NCBI RefSeq assembly: GCF_951801035.1 | Contig: NZ_CATOKT010000001.1 | Strand: one strand, 5' to 3' | Origin: Adlercreutzia sp910585575 | GTDB taxonomy: Bacteria; Actinomycetota; Coriobacteriia; Coriobacteriales; Eggerthellaceae | DNA: 64,000 nt | Shown: positions 51,498-60,505 of the stretch, piece by piece | Layout of the letters: each line of letters opens with the position of its first letter | Numbering within the stretch: the first letter of the stretch is position 1 | Notes under the pieces: model-generated | The model's input: the letters and a program-made list of their open reading frames with translations, nothing else | What the model was told of the DNA's origin: nothing | Database searches by the model: none | Position numbers and translations under genes: made by a program

Positions 51498-53360
51498 ATG
51501 GAACTGACGCGTAGGAACTTCATTGCGGGTGCTGCTGGTGCGGGCGTGCTGGGCGCTTTGGGCTTGGCTGGCTGTGCTCCTCAGGCCACGAACACGGCTG
51601 CTGCTAAGGCGGCCGACGGCGAGAGCCTGAGCGCTACGGGCGCCGCTGCACGCCCCGACTACTATATGTGTGACGAGGACTGGCTGGGCGCTGCTCCCGA
51701 AATTAGCTCCGACGAGATTACGGCCACCAAGAGCTTCGACGTGGTGGTAGTGGGCGGCGGCCATGCCGGCACCCAGGCGGCGCTGGCCGCGGCCCAGGAG
51801 GGCGCCAAGGTGGCGGTCATCGAGACCCACAACGACGGCGAGATTGTCTATCGCGGCGACGACATCTGCTCCTACAACTCCGAGCTGCTGCAAAGCTGGG
51901 GCTTCGGGCCGTACGATCTGGACGAGATTGTCAACGAGTACGTGCGCCGCGCCAACGGCCGCTGCAACACCGACGTCATTCGTTCGTTCGTGTACAACTC
52001 CGGCGAGATGATGGACAACCTGGCCTCGCTCATTCCCGCCACGTCCAACGTCTTCGACTACGAGGGCAACGAGTGCATCGTGCAGATTGCCTACGGCAAG
52101 GACAAGGGCACTGACTACCCGGTGGAAATTTCCGGCTACAAGATGTGGGCCTCCACGGTGCAGACTGTGGGCACGCAGAACGCCCAGCCCGTGGGCAAGG
52201 CCGGTCTGACCGAGGTGTCCCGCCTGACCGAGATCGAGACCTACTGCCGCGACGCCGCCGAGGACCTGGGCGCCGAGTGGCACTGCGGCCACACTGCCGT
52301 GCGCTGCCTGCAGGATGAGGCCGGCGCCGTGACCGGCGTTATCGCCCAGGATGCCGAGGGCAACTACGTGCAGTTCGACGCTGCCAAGGGCGTCATTCTG
52401 GCTACGGGCGACTTCGGTGCGAATCCCGACATGGTGTGGGAGTTATGCTCCGAGTGCGCCGAGAACGCTATGCGTCACGGCGTGGAGCGTGAGCGCATGA
52501 CCGGCATGACCGACTGCGACGGATCGGGCCACAAGATGGGCTGCTGGGCCGGCGGTGCCATCGAGAGCCATCCGCGTCCGGTGGCCGGCGACGCCCCCTC
52601 CATCTCCTTCGGCCCCTGGGGCTCTACGCCTTGCCTGTGGCTGAACTGCCAGGGCAATCGCTTCATGAACGAGTCCTTCGCGGGTCTGGTGCTGGCCCAG
52701 TCCGTGCGCCAGCCCATCAACCAGGAAGCGGCCATGGTGGGCAACTTCGCCATCATGGACAAGAAGCACATGCAGTACATTCAGGCGGGCGGTCTGGACC
52801 ACGGCGCTCCCAACTGGGGCTTCCCCGAGGGCATCGAGGAGTACCAGGCTCAGATGGATGCCGCCGATCCCGCTGCCGGCACGGTGACCGTGCGCGGCCT
52901 GGAAATTGCCAACCGCGGCATGGCCATGACCAACGATGTGTTCGTGGGCTCCACGGTGGAGGAAGTGCTGCAGAACGCCGGCCTGACGGGCGACGCGCTG
53001 GAGAACGCCAAGGCTGCCGTCGAGCGCTACAACGAGCTGTGCGCCGCCGGCAAGGACACCGATTTCGGCAAGCCGGCCGACAACCTCATTCCCATTGACG
53101 AGGCTCCCTTCTACATTGCCGCCCAAAATACGGCCAACCTCTACGGCCCGGGCCTGAATACGCTGGCCGGTCTGTGCGTGAACGGCAACTACCAGGTGCT
53201 CACCGCCTCGAAGAACGATGTTGTGCCCGGCCTGTACGCCGTGGGCAACACTATGGGCGAGCGCTACGGCAATGCCTACAACTGCCCCTCGGCAGGCAAC
53301 AACATGGGCAACGCCATGACCTCCGGCCGTGTGGCCGGCAAGCACGCCGCTCAGGCCTAA
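51498..53360 (+). CDS. Tat-exported FAD-binding flavoprotein reductase, cassette 2
   Basis: The 620-residue protein has a twin-arginine signal (LTRRNFIAG) and lipobox (LAGC, Cys26). The FAD-binding motif is VVVVGGGHAGTQAALAA, and the FrdA-like fold is seen in LWLNCQGNRFMNES and GLYAVGNTMGERYGNAYNC. In cassette 1 the segment before the (V/L)N-x-x-G-x-R motif has arginines (DRAGREPYLWVN); here it reads GPWGSTPCLWLN with none, so the active site and substrate probably differ. No haem or FMN domain is present. ATG 51498 follows AGAAAGGGAGAGGG. Confidence 0.9.
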   Translation: MELTRRNFIAGAAGAGVLGALGLAGCAPQATNTAAAKAADGESLSATGAAARPDYYMCDEDWLGAAPEISSDEITATKSFDVVVVGGGHAGTQAALAAAQEGAKVAVIETHNDGEIVYRGDDICSYNSELLQSWGFGPYDLDEIVNEYVRRANGRCNTDVIRSFVYNSGEMMDNLASLIPATSNVFDYEGNECIVQIAYGKDKGTDYPVEISGYKMWASTVQTVGTQNAQPVGKAGLTEVSRLTEIETYCRDAAEDLGAEWHCGHTAVRCLQDEAGAVTGVIAQDAEGNYVQFDAAKGVILATGDFGANPDMVWELCSECAENAMRHGVERERMTGMTDCDGSGHKMGCWAGGAIESHPRPVAGDAPSISFGPWGSTPCLWLNCQGNRFMNESFAGLVLAQSVRQPINQEAAMVGNFAIMDKKHMQYIQAGGLDHGAPNWGFPEGIEEYQAQMDAADPAAGTVTVRGLEIANRGMAMTNDVFVGSTVEEVLQNAGLTGDALENAKAAVERYNELCAAGKDTDFGKPADNLIPIDEAPFYIAAQNTANLYGPGLNTLAGLCVNGNYQVLTASKNDVVPGLYAVGNTMGERYGNAYNCPSAGNNMGNAMTSGRVAGKHAAQA

Positions 53361-53440
53361 GCCCCTCGCGGGTATCGAGCAAACCTCGGTGCCATCAAGC
53401 ATACGCGGGCGCAGCCCCCCTCTGCCGCGCCATAGTCTTC

Positions 53441-53475
53441 GACGCCCCGCTTCCCTCCCCGCGGGGCGTCTTTGC
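53441..53475 (+). terminator. Terminator after flavoprotein 2
   Basis: GACGCCCCGC (53441-53450) pairs with GCGGGGCGTC (53461-53470) around ten bases and is followed by TTTGC. Confidence 0.8.
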
Positions 53476-53577
53476 TTGCTGTTGCGCGATGCTTCTCGAC
53501 AGGGCGCCATCGGTTTTCGCGATGGGGATCTATCGGGTTTTGGGGCGTTCCGTCCGACGGCGCCCTCGGGTAGTATT

Positions 53578-53633
53578 CCTTTCACACAAGAAGCAAACCG
53601 TGGGACGGCGCCTTTGTGCCGTCCTGTGAAAGG
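53578..53633 (+). promoter_or_regulatory. metN leader structure covering the ribosome binding site
   Basis: CCTTTCACA (53578-53586) pairs perfectly with TGTGAAAGG (53625-53633), which contains most of the metN ribosome binding site. An inner stem GGACGGC (53603-53609) with GCCGTCC (53618-53624) stacks directly next to it. If transcribed, this could hide the binding site. No SAM-riboswitch core was recognised. Confidence 0.4.
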
Positions 53634-53644
53634 AAATGCGCCTC

Positions 53645-54751
53645 GTGATCGAGCTTCGCAACATAGACAAAACCTTCCGTTCGGGCAAAACCGAGGTAAC
53701 GGCGGTGCGCGATGTGAACCTGACCATCGCCGACGGCGAGATCTTCGGCATCATCGGGTTTTCCGGTGCGGGCAAGTCCACGCTCGTGCGCTGCATCAAC
53801 CTGCTCGAGCGGCCGACGGCCGGCGAGGTAATTATCGACGGCACCGATCTCACCCGGCTCTCGCCCAAGCAGCTGCGGGCCGCGCGCAAGAACATCGGCA
53901 TGATTTTCCAGCAGTTCAACTTGCTGTCCCAGCGCACGGTGGCCGACAATATCCGCTACCCCTTGGAATTGGCGGGCACGCCCCGCGCCCAGGCCGACGA
54001 GCGCGTGCGCGAGCTGCTGGCCTTGGTTGACCTGGCGGATAAGGCCCGTGCCTACCCGGCACAGCTTTCCGGTGGTCAGAAGCAGCGGGTGGCCATTGCC
54101 CGCGCCTTGGCCTGCAACCCCAAGATCATCCTGTGCGATGAGGCCACCAGCGCGCTGGACCCCATCACTACCCATGCCATCTTGGACCTGCTGAAGAAGC
54201 TCAACCAGCAGTTGGGCGTCACGGTGGTGGTCATCACCCACGAGATGCGCGTCGTCGAGCAAATTTGCGACCGCGTGGCGGTGATGGATGCCGGCGCCGT
54301 GGTGGAGCAGGGCAGCGTTCGCGACGTGTTCCTTCGTCCCCAGTCCGAGACGGCACGCCGCCTCATCGACCCCACCTACAAAGAGGGCTCGGGCCTGACG
54401 CTGCCGCCCAACACCCTGCGCCTGGCCTTCACGGGCGAGGAATCCGGGGCGCCGGTTATTTCGGACATGACGGTGAAATGCAACGTCATGGTAAGCATTG
54501 TGGCGGCGAATACCGAGAACATCGGCGGCAAGCCCTTCGGCCAGATGCTTATCGAGATGCCCCACGACGCCGCTGCCCAGCAGCGCATCTGCGATTACCT
54601 GGACGGCCGCGGCGTGTACTACGAGCGTAGCATCCCCGCCGGCTCAGGCCCTGCCGCGTCCCAAGTTCCGGCAGCGCCCGATGCGCAGGCTATTATTGAA
54701 AGCGATATTCCGAACAACGAAGAGTACGGCCTGGGAAAGGAGGCGAGGTAA
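53645..54751 (+). CDS. metN: Methionine ABC transporter ATP-binding protein MetN
   Basis: MetN powers uptake of L- and D-methionine. The 368-residue protein starts IELRNIDKTF and has Walker A GFSGAGKST, signature LSGGQKQRVAIARAL and Walker B IILCDEATSALD. The C-terminal 80 residues form a NIL regulatory domain (FGQMLIEMPHDAAAQQ), which in the family feeds back on methionine. I choose GTG 53645, ten bases after AAAGGA; ATG 53636 is one base from that site and so unlikely. It abuts metI. Confidence 0.94.
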   Translation: MIELRNIDKTFRSGKTEVTAVRDVNLTIADGEIFGIIGFSGAGKSTLVRCINLLERPTAGEVIIDGTDLTRLSPKQLRAARKNIGMIFQQFNLLSQRTVADNIRYPLELAGTPRAQADERVRELLALVDLADKARAYPAQLSGGQKQRVAIARALACNPKIILCDEATSALDPITTHAILDLLKKLNQQLGVTVVVITHEMRVVEQICDRVAVMDAGAVVEQGSVRDVFLRPQSETARRLIDPTYKEGSGLTLPPNTLRLAFTGEESGAPVISDMTVKCNVMVSIVAANTENIGGKPFGQMLIEMPHDAAAQQRICDYLDGRGVYYERSIPAGSGPAASQVPAAPDAQAIIESDIPNNEEYGLGKEAR

Positions 54752-55411
54752 ATGTCACCGGAACTGATCGACCTTATCGTCACGGGGGTGTGGGAGACCC
54801 TGTACATGACCCTCGTTTCCACGGTCATCTCCTATGTGCTGGGCATTCCCCTGGGCGTTATTCTCTATGTGACCGACGCCAAGGGCATTCGCCCCAATCG
54901 CGCGGTGAACCTCATCGTCGGCACCATCGTGAACATCCTGCGGTCCATTCCGTTCCTCATCCTGCTGGTGATGATTCTGCCCTTTACGCGCCTGGTGGTG
55001 GGAACCACCATCGGCAGCACGGCTACCATCGTTCCGTTGGTGGTGGCAGCGGCTCCCTATGTGGCGCGTATGGTGGAGTCCTCGCTCAAGGAGGTGGATC
55101 CGGGCGTCGTTGAGGCTGCCCGGGCCATGGGATCGTCGGTGTGGCAGATGATCTGGAAGGTGTTCCTGCCCGAGGCCAAGCCGTCGTTGCTGGTGGGCGC
55201 GGCCATTTCGCTGGCCACTATCCTGGGCTATTCGGCCATGGCCGGCTTCGTGGGCGGCGGCGGTTTGGGCGCCATTGCCATCAACTACGGCTACTACCGC
55301 TACCAGTTCGACGTCATGCTCATCACGGTCATTCTGCTCGTTATCATCGTGCAGATATTCCAGGAAGGCGGTTTGGCGCTGGTGCGCAAGATCGACAAGC
55401 GCCTGCGCTAG
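54752..55411 (+). CDS. metI: Methionine ABC transporter permease MetI
   Basis: The 219-residue membrane protein has five or so hydrophobic segments and the EAA-loop region (SSLKEVDPGVVEAARAMGSS) that contacts MetN. Its start (ATG 54752) follows directly after the metN stop, with GGAAAGGAGG at the end of metN as the binding site. Confidence 0.95.
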   Translation: MSPELIDLIVTGVWETLYMTLVSTVISYVLGIPLGVILYVTDAKGIRPNRAVNLIVGTIVNILRSIPFLILLVMILPFTRLVVGTTIGSTATIVPLVVAAAPYVARMVESSLKEVDPGVVEAARAMGSSVWQMIWKVFLPEAKPSLLVGAAISLATILGYSAMAGFVGGGGLGAIAINYGYYRYQFDVMLITVILLVIIVQIFQEGGLALVRKIDKRLR

Positions 55412-55538
55412 CCCCTCTCCATCCCCTGTTTCTTGGGCGGTTTCAGCCGCCCGCTCAACCACGGTACCACCGCGGCTTGGCCGCGTGCGCACAGCTTTCA
55501 TGATGCTTGTCAGCACATATCGAAAGGGAGGAATCATC

Positions 55539-56438
55539 ATGAAGAAGGTAGTTACTCGTAAAACGTTTCTGAAAAAGGCCGGCGCCTTCGTGGCCTGTGC
55601 CGCTCTGTCCGGCTGCTTGCTGGCGGGTTGCTCCAGCAGCACGGAAGGAGCCGACGCCGGCTCTTCTGCTGACAACAACGCCGCTGGCACCGAGCAGCCG
55701 GCCGAGGGCGACAACGTGATCACCGTGGGCGCCTCGCCGACGCCCCATGCCGAGATTCTCAACGCCATTGCGGACGATCTGGCTTCCGAGGGCTACACCC
55801 TCGAGGTGAAGGAGTACAACGACTACATCCTGCCGAACACGGCGCTGCAGGACGGCGAGCTGGATGCCAACTATTTCCAGCACATCACCTACCTGAACGA
55901 TTTCAATGCTGAGAACGGCACCGATCTGGTGGCCGTGGCCGAGATTCACTTCGAGCCCTTCGGTCTGTACTCCAACAAGGTGACGAACGTGAGCGACCTG
56001 GCCGATGGTGCCACGGTGGCCGTGCCCAACGACACCACGAACGAGGCCCGCGCGCTGCTGCTGCTCGAGCAGGAGGGCCTCATCAAGCTGAAGGACGGCG
56101 TCGGCATCAACGCCACGGTGCTCGACATCGAGGAAAATCCCAAGAACCTGAACATCCAGGAAGTGGAAGCCGCCCAGGTGCCCCGTACGCTGGACGAGGT
56201 AGATCTGGCCGCCATCAACGGCAACTATGCTCTGAATGCCGGTCTGAGCGTGGCCGACGCCATTGCCACCGAGTCTTCCGAGGGCGAGGCGGCCCAGGCC
56301 TACGCCAACGTGCTGGCCGTGAAGGCGGGCAACGAGAACGACGCGAAGACCCAGGCTTTGGTGAAGGCGCTCCAGAGCGACACGGTGGCCCAGTTCATCG
56401 CCGACAACTACGCCGGCGCCGTGGTGGCCGTGTTCTAA
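55539..56438 (+). CDS. metQ: Methionine-binding lipoprotein MetQ
   Basis: The 299-residue NLPA-family protein delivers methionine to MetNI. It has a signal peptide with lipobox LAGC (Cys31), a Ser/Ala linker, and the family core (VGASPTPHAEIL, DYILPNTALQDGELDANYFQ, ALNAGLSVADAI). ATG 55539 has AAAGGGAGG upstream; the frame opens earlier but without support. It lies 127 bases after metI, probably the same unit. A strong terminator follows. Confidence 0.95.
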   Translation: MKKVVTRKTFLKKAGAFVACAALSGCLLAGCSSSTEGADAGSSADNNAAGTEQPAEGDNVITVGASPTPHAEILNAIADDLASEGYTLEVKEYNDYILPNTALQDGELDANYFQHITYLNDFNAENGTDLVAVAEIHFEPFGLYSNKVTNVSDLADGATVAVPNDTTNEARALLLLEQEGLIKLKDGVGINATVLDIEENPKNLNIQEVEAAQVPRTLDEVDLAAINGNYALNAGLSVADAIATESSEGEAAQAYANVLAVKAGNENDAKTQALVKALQSDTVAQFIADNYAGAVVAVF

Positions 56439-56461
56439 TCACCTCCGCGTTCCTTGCGCTT

Positions 56462-56500
56462 AAAGGGCGGCCGAGTTGTCACTCGGCCGCCCTTTTTGTT
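56462..56500 (+). terminator. Terminator after metQ
   Basis: AAAGGGCGGCCGAG and CTCGGCCGCCCTTT pair perfectly around six bases and continue into TTGTT. Confidence 0.92.
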
Positions 56501-56531
56501 AGCAAAGGCCTTCTGCGCGGACGGGAACGGG

Positions 56532-57965
56532 CTATTTTCCGGGCATGAAGAACTTCAACACGCGCATTTTTCCCTCGTTGAACGGTGGGTTACGCACGTC
56601 CAACTCGATCTTCGTGCTCTTCTTGGTAGTGGATTTGTAGTGGGTGAACGCGTCGAATCCCACTTTGCCGTGGTAGGCACCGATGCCGGAGTTCTGCACG
56701 CCGCCGAAGCCCATATGGTTGTTGCTGGCGTGGATGACCACGTCGTTGATGGTGGCGCCTCCGCAGCGCACGCAGTCGAGAATATGCTGCTGGAACGCGC
56801 GGTTCTCCGAGAAAATGTAGCACGCCAGCGGGTGTTTGATGGAGCGCACAATAGCCAGGGCGTCGCTTAAGTCGTTCCAGGTGATAATGGGCAGAGCCGG
56901 TCCGAAGATCTCTTGGCTCATCAGGGGGTCTTCAATTCTGACGCCCGTGACCACGGTCGGCTCAATTTGGAGGGTGGTGGGGTTGCGGCGGCCGCCAAAG
57001 GCAATCTTGGTGCCGGCGGGACGGTCGTCGATAAGCCCGCACACCATGTCGAAATGCTTCTTATTGATCATATGGGGGTAGTCGGGACTGGCCAGCACGT
57101 TGTCGCCGTAGTAGCGGTGCACGGCGCGGCCGAATTCCTCCACGAAGGCATCGGCGACGCTTTCGTGCGCCAGCACGTAATCGGGCCCCACGCAGGTTTG
57201 CCCTGAGTTCAGGCACTTGCCCCAGGCCACGCGCTCGGCGGCGCACGTTACGTCGGCGTCGGCTGCAATAATGACGGGGCTCTTACCGCCCAGTTCCAGG
57301 GTGACGCTGGTAAGGTTCTGCGCGGCTGAGGTCATGATCTCCTTGCCCACGCGAGGACTGCCAGTGAACATGATCTTGTCGAACTCCACCTGCAGCAGCC
57401 AGTTGTTCATGTCATTGCTGCCGTGCCAGCAGTACACGTAGCGTGGGTCGAAGATCTCGCGACACATATCGCGCAGAAACTGAGAGGTGTTCCCTGAGGT
57501 CTTCGACGGCTTCATGGCCACGCAGTTCCCGGCCCCCATGGCATCGATAAGGGGCACGAGGGTAAGCTGCAGCGGGTAGTTCCAGGGCGAGAGCACCGCG
57601 GCCACCCCGAAGGGGTAGGGATACACTTTCGACGTAGCGGGGAAGTGGGCAAGCGACGTGGGCACATGGCGCGGTCGCGCCCAGTGGCGCAGCTTCTTCT
57701 GATAGAGGCGCAGCTCGTCGTAGACCAGGCCAAGTTCGGTGGCGTAGGCCTCGAAAGCGGATTTGCCCAGGTCGGCATGGAGCGCTTCCAGGGCTTCCTG
57801 CTCGTGGCGCAGCAGGTAGTCCTGCAGGCGCCGCAGCTGGCGCAGGCGAAATTCCACCGAGAGCGTTTCGCCGGTCTCGAAGTAGTCTTCCATGGTGTTG
57901 ATCTGATTTTGCACGTCGGCCATAGAGGTGGCCACGCCGTAGTTGTTGTCTTGCAGCTCGGTCAT
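56532..57965 (-). CDS. Class 3 aldehyde dehydrogenase
   Basis: The 477-residue enzyme resembles long-chain or fatty aldehyde dehydrogenases. It has the catalytic Cys in NSGQTCVGPDYV, the general base in ELGGKSP, and the pattern LSPWNYPLQLTLVPLIDAMGA. The C-terminus (KFFMPGK) is family-like. The ATG at 57965 has AAAGGA upstream. Downstream on the same strand is nothing but the metQ terminator; upstream lies the short-chain dehydrogenase gene, possibly a shared leftward unit. Confidence 0.92.
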   Translation of the reverse strand: MTELQDNNYGVATSMADVQNQINTMEDYFETGETLSVEFRLRQLRRLQDYLLRHEQEALEALHADLGKSAFEAYATELGLVYDELRLYQKKLRHWARPRHVPTSLAHFPATSKVYPYPFGVAAVLSPWNYPLQLTLVPLIDAMGAGNCVAMKPSKTSGNTSQFLRDMCREIFDPRYVYCWHGSNDMNNWLLQVEFDKIMFTGSPRVGKEIMTSAAQNLTSVTLELGGKSPVIIAADADVTCAAERVAWGKCLNSGQTCVGPDYVLAHESVADAFVEEFGRAVHRYYGDNVLASPDYPHMINKKHFDMVCGLIDDRPAGTKIAFGGRRNPTTLQIEPTVVTGVRIEDPLMSQEIFGPALPIITWNDLSDALAIVRSIKHPLACYIFSENRAFQQHILDCVRCGGATINDVVIHASNNHMGFGGVQNSGIGAYHGKVGFDAFTHYKSTTKKSTKIELDVRNPPFNEGKMRVLKFFMPGK

Positions 57966-58036
57966 GAGCGTTCCTTTCTGGGGAGTTCCAGCGAACAGGG
58001 GGCAAGGGCTTTCTGCGTCAGGCGCCTCGCTTCTTG

Positions 58037-58819
58037 CTAGAGACGGCGCAGCACATCCCAGCCAGCCATGGTTACGCAGGCGGGCATGATTTTGCTGACC
58101 ACGCGCAGGGCCGCCGACTGGGGGCTGGCGCAGGCCACGGCGAAGTGGGCCTTATTGGCGCAGAGCGCCCGGCGCACCACGGTTTCGGGCGTCTGCTCGC
58201 CCAGCAGATGGCCCACATCATGGCCGCCCCCCGAGGCGCGGGCCACCTTTTCGAACCCGGTTTTCACCCAGGTGGGGCACAGGGCCGTGACGGTAATGCC
58301 GGTGCCGTGCAGTTCCCAGCGCAGGGCACGGGTGTAGCGCAGCACGAAGGCCTTGGTAGCGGCGTACACGTTCATGTGGGGCAGCGGCGCAAAGGCCGCC
58401 GCCGAGGCTACCTGGATGATACGGCCGCCGCGCTCCATGTAGGGAAGGCTTGCGCGGGTCATGTCCACCAGGCCGCGGCAGTTGAGGTCGATCATGGCAT
58501 CGACGGAGGCATCGGCAATGGTCTGCCAATCGCCGAACTTACCGAAGCCAGCGGCGTTTACCAGGAAGGTGACGCGCGGCTGTTCTTTGACAAGCAGGGT
58601 GCGAATGGAGGCAACGTCGGCTTCGCTGGTGAGGTCGGCGGCTACTGCTCGAGCCGGCGTATCGAGCTCCTTGGCAACGGCTTGCAGCTTCTCTTCATTG
58701 CGGGCGATAAGCCAAAGCTCATCAGCTACCTGGCGCTCGTCAAGCTGACGGGCGAATTCCAAGCCGAGTCCTGAGCTGGCGCCAGTGATAAGGGCAACGC
58801 GTTTCGGTGACTGATCCAT
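58037..58819 (-). CDS. Short-chain dehydrogenase/reductase
   Basis: The 260-residue protein has the cofactor motif TGASSGLG (about residues 13-20), an NAAG-type core (LVNAAGFGKFG), a catalytic Ser (VASAAAF) and YAATK (Tyr and Lys). The pattern is of the classical NADP-dependent group. The ATG at 58819 follows AAGAAGG; the open frame extends to 59194 but that part lies in non-coding DNA opposite the HAD gene start. Substrate not known. Confidence 0.9.
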   Translation of the reverse strand: MDQSPKRVALITGASSGLGLEFARQLDERQVADELWLIARNEEKLQAVAKELDTPARAVAADLTSEADVASIRTLLVKEQPRVTFLVNAAGFGKFGDWQTIADASVDAMIDLNCRGLVDMTRASLPYMERGGRIIQVASAAAFAPLPHMNVYAATKAFVLRYTRALRWELHGTGITVTALCPTWVKTGFEKVARASGGGHDVGHLLGEQTPETVVRRALCANKAHFAVACASPQSAALRVVSKIMPACVTMAGWDVLRRL

Positions 58820-59036
58820 GGGAGCCTTCTTTCTGGGAATTGATGTTCTCACCTTAGCAATCACGAAGTCTGACGTAATGGCACGCTGGCTGTTCGTTAC
58901 AAGGCCGTGGCTCAAGTTTTCTGAGGGAGGGGAATTGTGAAACCCCGCTAACAATTTGGCTCGAATGGTGGCATGGCGGCGTCGTTCGTGGTTTCCTAGA
59001 GCCAAACGAACGTGCAAACCGAAGGAGCTTGACGCC

Positions 59037-59732
59037 ATGACTACCGTTGCCGATGCAACGCTCACGCCGCCGTTCGATACCTTTGTGTTCGATCTGGATG
59101 GCACTTTGCTTGATACCCTCGACGACCTTATGGTGCTCACCAACGAAGTGTTGGCCGAGTTCGACATGCCGCCCCACACCCGCGAGGAAATCAACTCCTA
59201 CGTGGGCAACGGTGCCCAGGCCCTTATCTACCAGGCGGTGCCCGAGGGCACACCGCAGGAGGTGGCCGATGCGTGCCTCGCACGCTGGAAGGAAGCCTAC
59301 GACACCTTCCCGAACGACCTGACCAAGCCCTATCCGGGCATCGAGGCTCTGTTGGCGGAGTTGCGTCGTCGCGGCTGCAAGCTGGGCATTCTGTCGAATA
59401 AATTCGACGGCGGCGTCCAGTTCATCGTGAAGAAGTGCCTTGATGGCCAGGTGGACGTGGCCCACGGAGAAGGCGGTCCGCAACACTTCCCGCGCAAGCC
59501 CGCGCCCGAGGGGCTGCTCGCCACCATAGAGGAGTTGGGTAGCACGCCGGCGCGCACCGTGTACGTCGGCGACTCGCCGGGAGACATTCACGCTGCGCGC
59601 AACGCTGGCTGCTATGCCGTGGGTGTGACGTGGGGCTACCACGATCCGCGTGATTTCGCCGCCGAGGGCTGGGAGCCCGATGTGCTGGTAACATCGACGG
59701 ATCAGATCCTCGCGCTGGCGCCGGAAGCCTAA
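59037..59732 (+). CDS. HAD-family phosphatase (phosphoglycolate phosphatase-like)
   Basis: The 231-residue protein has the HAD nucleophile motif FDLDGTLLDT (Asp19, Asp21), motif II (LGILSNK) and motif III/IV (YVGDSPGDIHAARNAG). It probably dephosphorylates a small phosphoester such as 2-phosphoglycolate. ATG 59037 follows AAGGAG. It is divergent from the short-chain dehydrogenase gene; a VanZ-like gene lies 102 bases downstream. Confidence 0.92.
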   Translation: MTTVADATLTPPFDTFVFDLDGTLLDTLDDLMVLTNEVLAEFDMPPHTREEINSYVGNGAQALIYQAVPEGTPQEVADACLARWKEAYDTFPNDLTKPYPGIEALLAELRRRGCKLGILSNKFDGGVQFIVKKCLDGQVDVAHGEGGPQHFPRKPAPEGLLATIEELGSTPARTVYVGDSPGDIHAARNAGCYAVGVTWGYHDPRDFAAEGWEPDVLVTSTDQILALAPEA

Positions 59733-59795
59733 GGTTCCTGAAGCAGAAGTGCTATCGTAGGAGTTGCCGCTGCGCGGGCCCTGAGCGTCCGGCGG

Positions 59796-59811
59796 CGTTT
59801 CCCGTGAAACA
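59796..59811. other. Degenerate parS-like site
   Basis: CGTTTCCCGTGAAACA matches parS in 14 of 16 positions. The right half is perfect. It lies between the HAD and VanZ-like genes, far from the partition locus, so it may be chance. Confidence 0.25.
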
Positions 59812-59834
59812 ACGAATGCGCAAGGCTGGGCGGC

Positions 59835-60290
59835 ATGACGACACGCGTAAAGCTCATAATCTCGTGGATGGCGGTCGCCCTGTGGGCGGCCTTCATCTTC
59901 TTTATGTCGGCGCACACCGGGGCAGACCTTGATGACGGCACGGGACTGGTGGCCGATCTTAAGCGCTGGCTCGTGTCCTTGGCAACGCCGCTTTTTGGGC
60001 CTGACACCGATATCGTCTCCGTGGCGGCCCATTTCACCGAATATCTGGTCTTTGGCGTGCTCCTGTTCCACGCCCTGTGGCGCAGTGTTCCGCAGCAGCG
60101 CCAGGGGCTGCTGGTTGTGGCAGCTGTGGTCATCGCCAGCCTCTACGGCGTGACCGACGAATTCCACCAGTCCTTCGTCCCCGGCCGCCTGTGCGACCCC
60201 GCCGACTGGCTTACCGACACGGTGGGAGCTAGCGTGGGGGCGCTAGCGGCCTGGGTAGTGAGCCGGCGCGCCGCGCGCAGGATGCCGTAA
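59835..60290 (+). CDS. VanZ-like family membrane protein
   Basis: The 151-residue protein has four hydrophobic segments and the VanZ-like pattern: an early Ser/His region, HFTEYLVFGVLL, then TDEFHQSFVPGRLCDPADW. The family includes teicoplanin-resistance VanZ, but most members are of unknown role, so no resistance function is implied. The start ATG 59835 has a weak upstream site (GCTGGGCGG). Confidence 0.82.
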   Translation: MTTRVKLIISWMAVALWAAFIFFMSAHTGADLDDGTGLVADLKRWLVSLATPLFGPDTDIVSVAAHFTEYLVFGVLLFHALWRSVPQQRQGLLVVAAVVIASLYGVTDEFHQSFVPGRLCDPADWLTDTVGASVGALAAWVVSRRAARRMP

Positions 60291-60310
60291 GGCACGAGGC
60301 GCCCACTCGT

Positions 60311-60505
60311 TTGGCTGCATTTGATCGGTTTTGGAACGCCGAGGCGCCTTTTGCAGGGGGAGGCGCCTCGGATTGGCTGCGGAACCACGGTTTTGGAACC
60401 GAAAGTGCTCGCGGACGTTCCAAAACCGTCGATCCCAAGCCAAACCATGCCCCTGCAGCGCGAATTCGGGGGTGCCCGGTTCCAAAACCGGCCTTTTGCA
60501 GCCAA
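60311..60505. repeat. Intergenic array: two direct and two inverted copies
   Basis: CGGTTTTGGAAC occurs at 60326-60337 and 60388-60399, and its complement at 60417-60428 and 60479-60490; each pair is 62 bases apart. Each plus-strand copy is preceded by TTGGCTGC (60311, 60373), and the last inverted copy by its complement (60498-60505). GAGGCGCC (60341) and GGCGCCTC (60362) form a smaller stem within the left half. The gap 60291-60665 has no supported gene. The repeat could fold into a long hairpin. Confidence 0.75.

Noticed and set aside
53480..53644. SAM riboswitch before metN
   Set aside because: None of the conserved SAM-I, SAM-II or S-MK core sequences could be found; only a simple nested stem is present.
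58820..59194. N-terminal extension of the short-chain dehydrogenase
   Set aside because: The extra 125 residues lie in non-coding DNA and opposite the HAD gene start; the ATG at 58819 has a good ribosome binding site and starts just before the cofactor motif.
59835..60290. Glycopeptide resistance gene
   Set aside because: The protein is VanZ-like only in fold; no vanHAX or vanRS genes are near, and most such proteins have no link to resistance.
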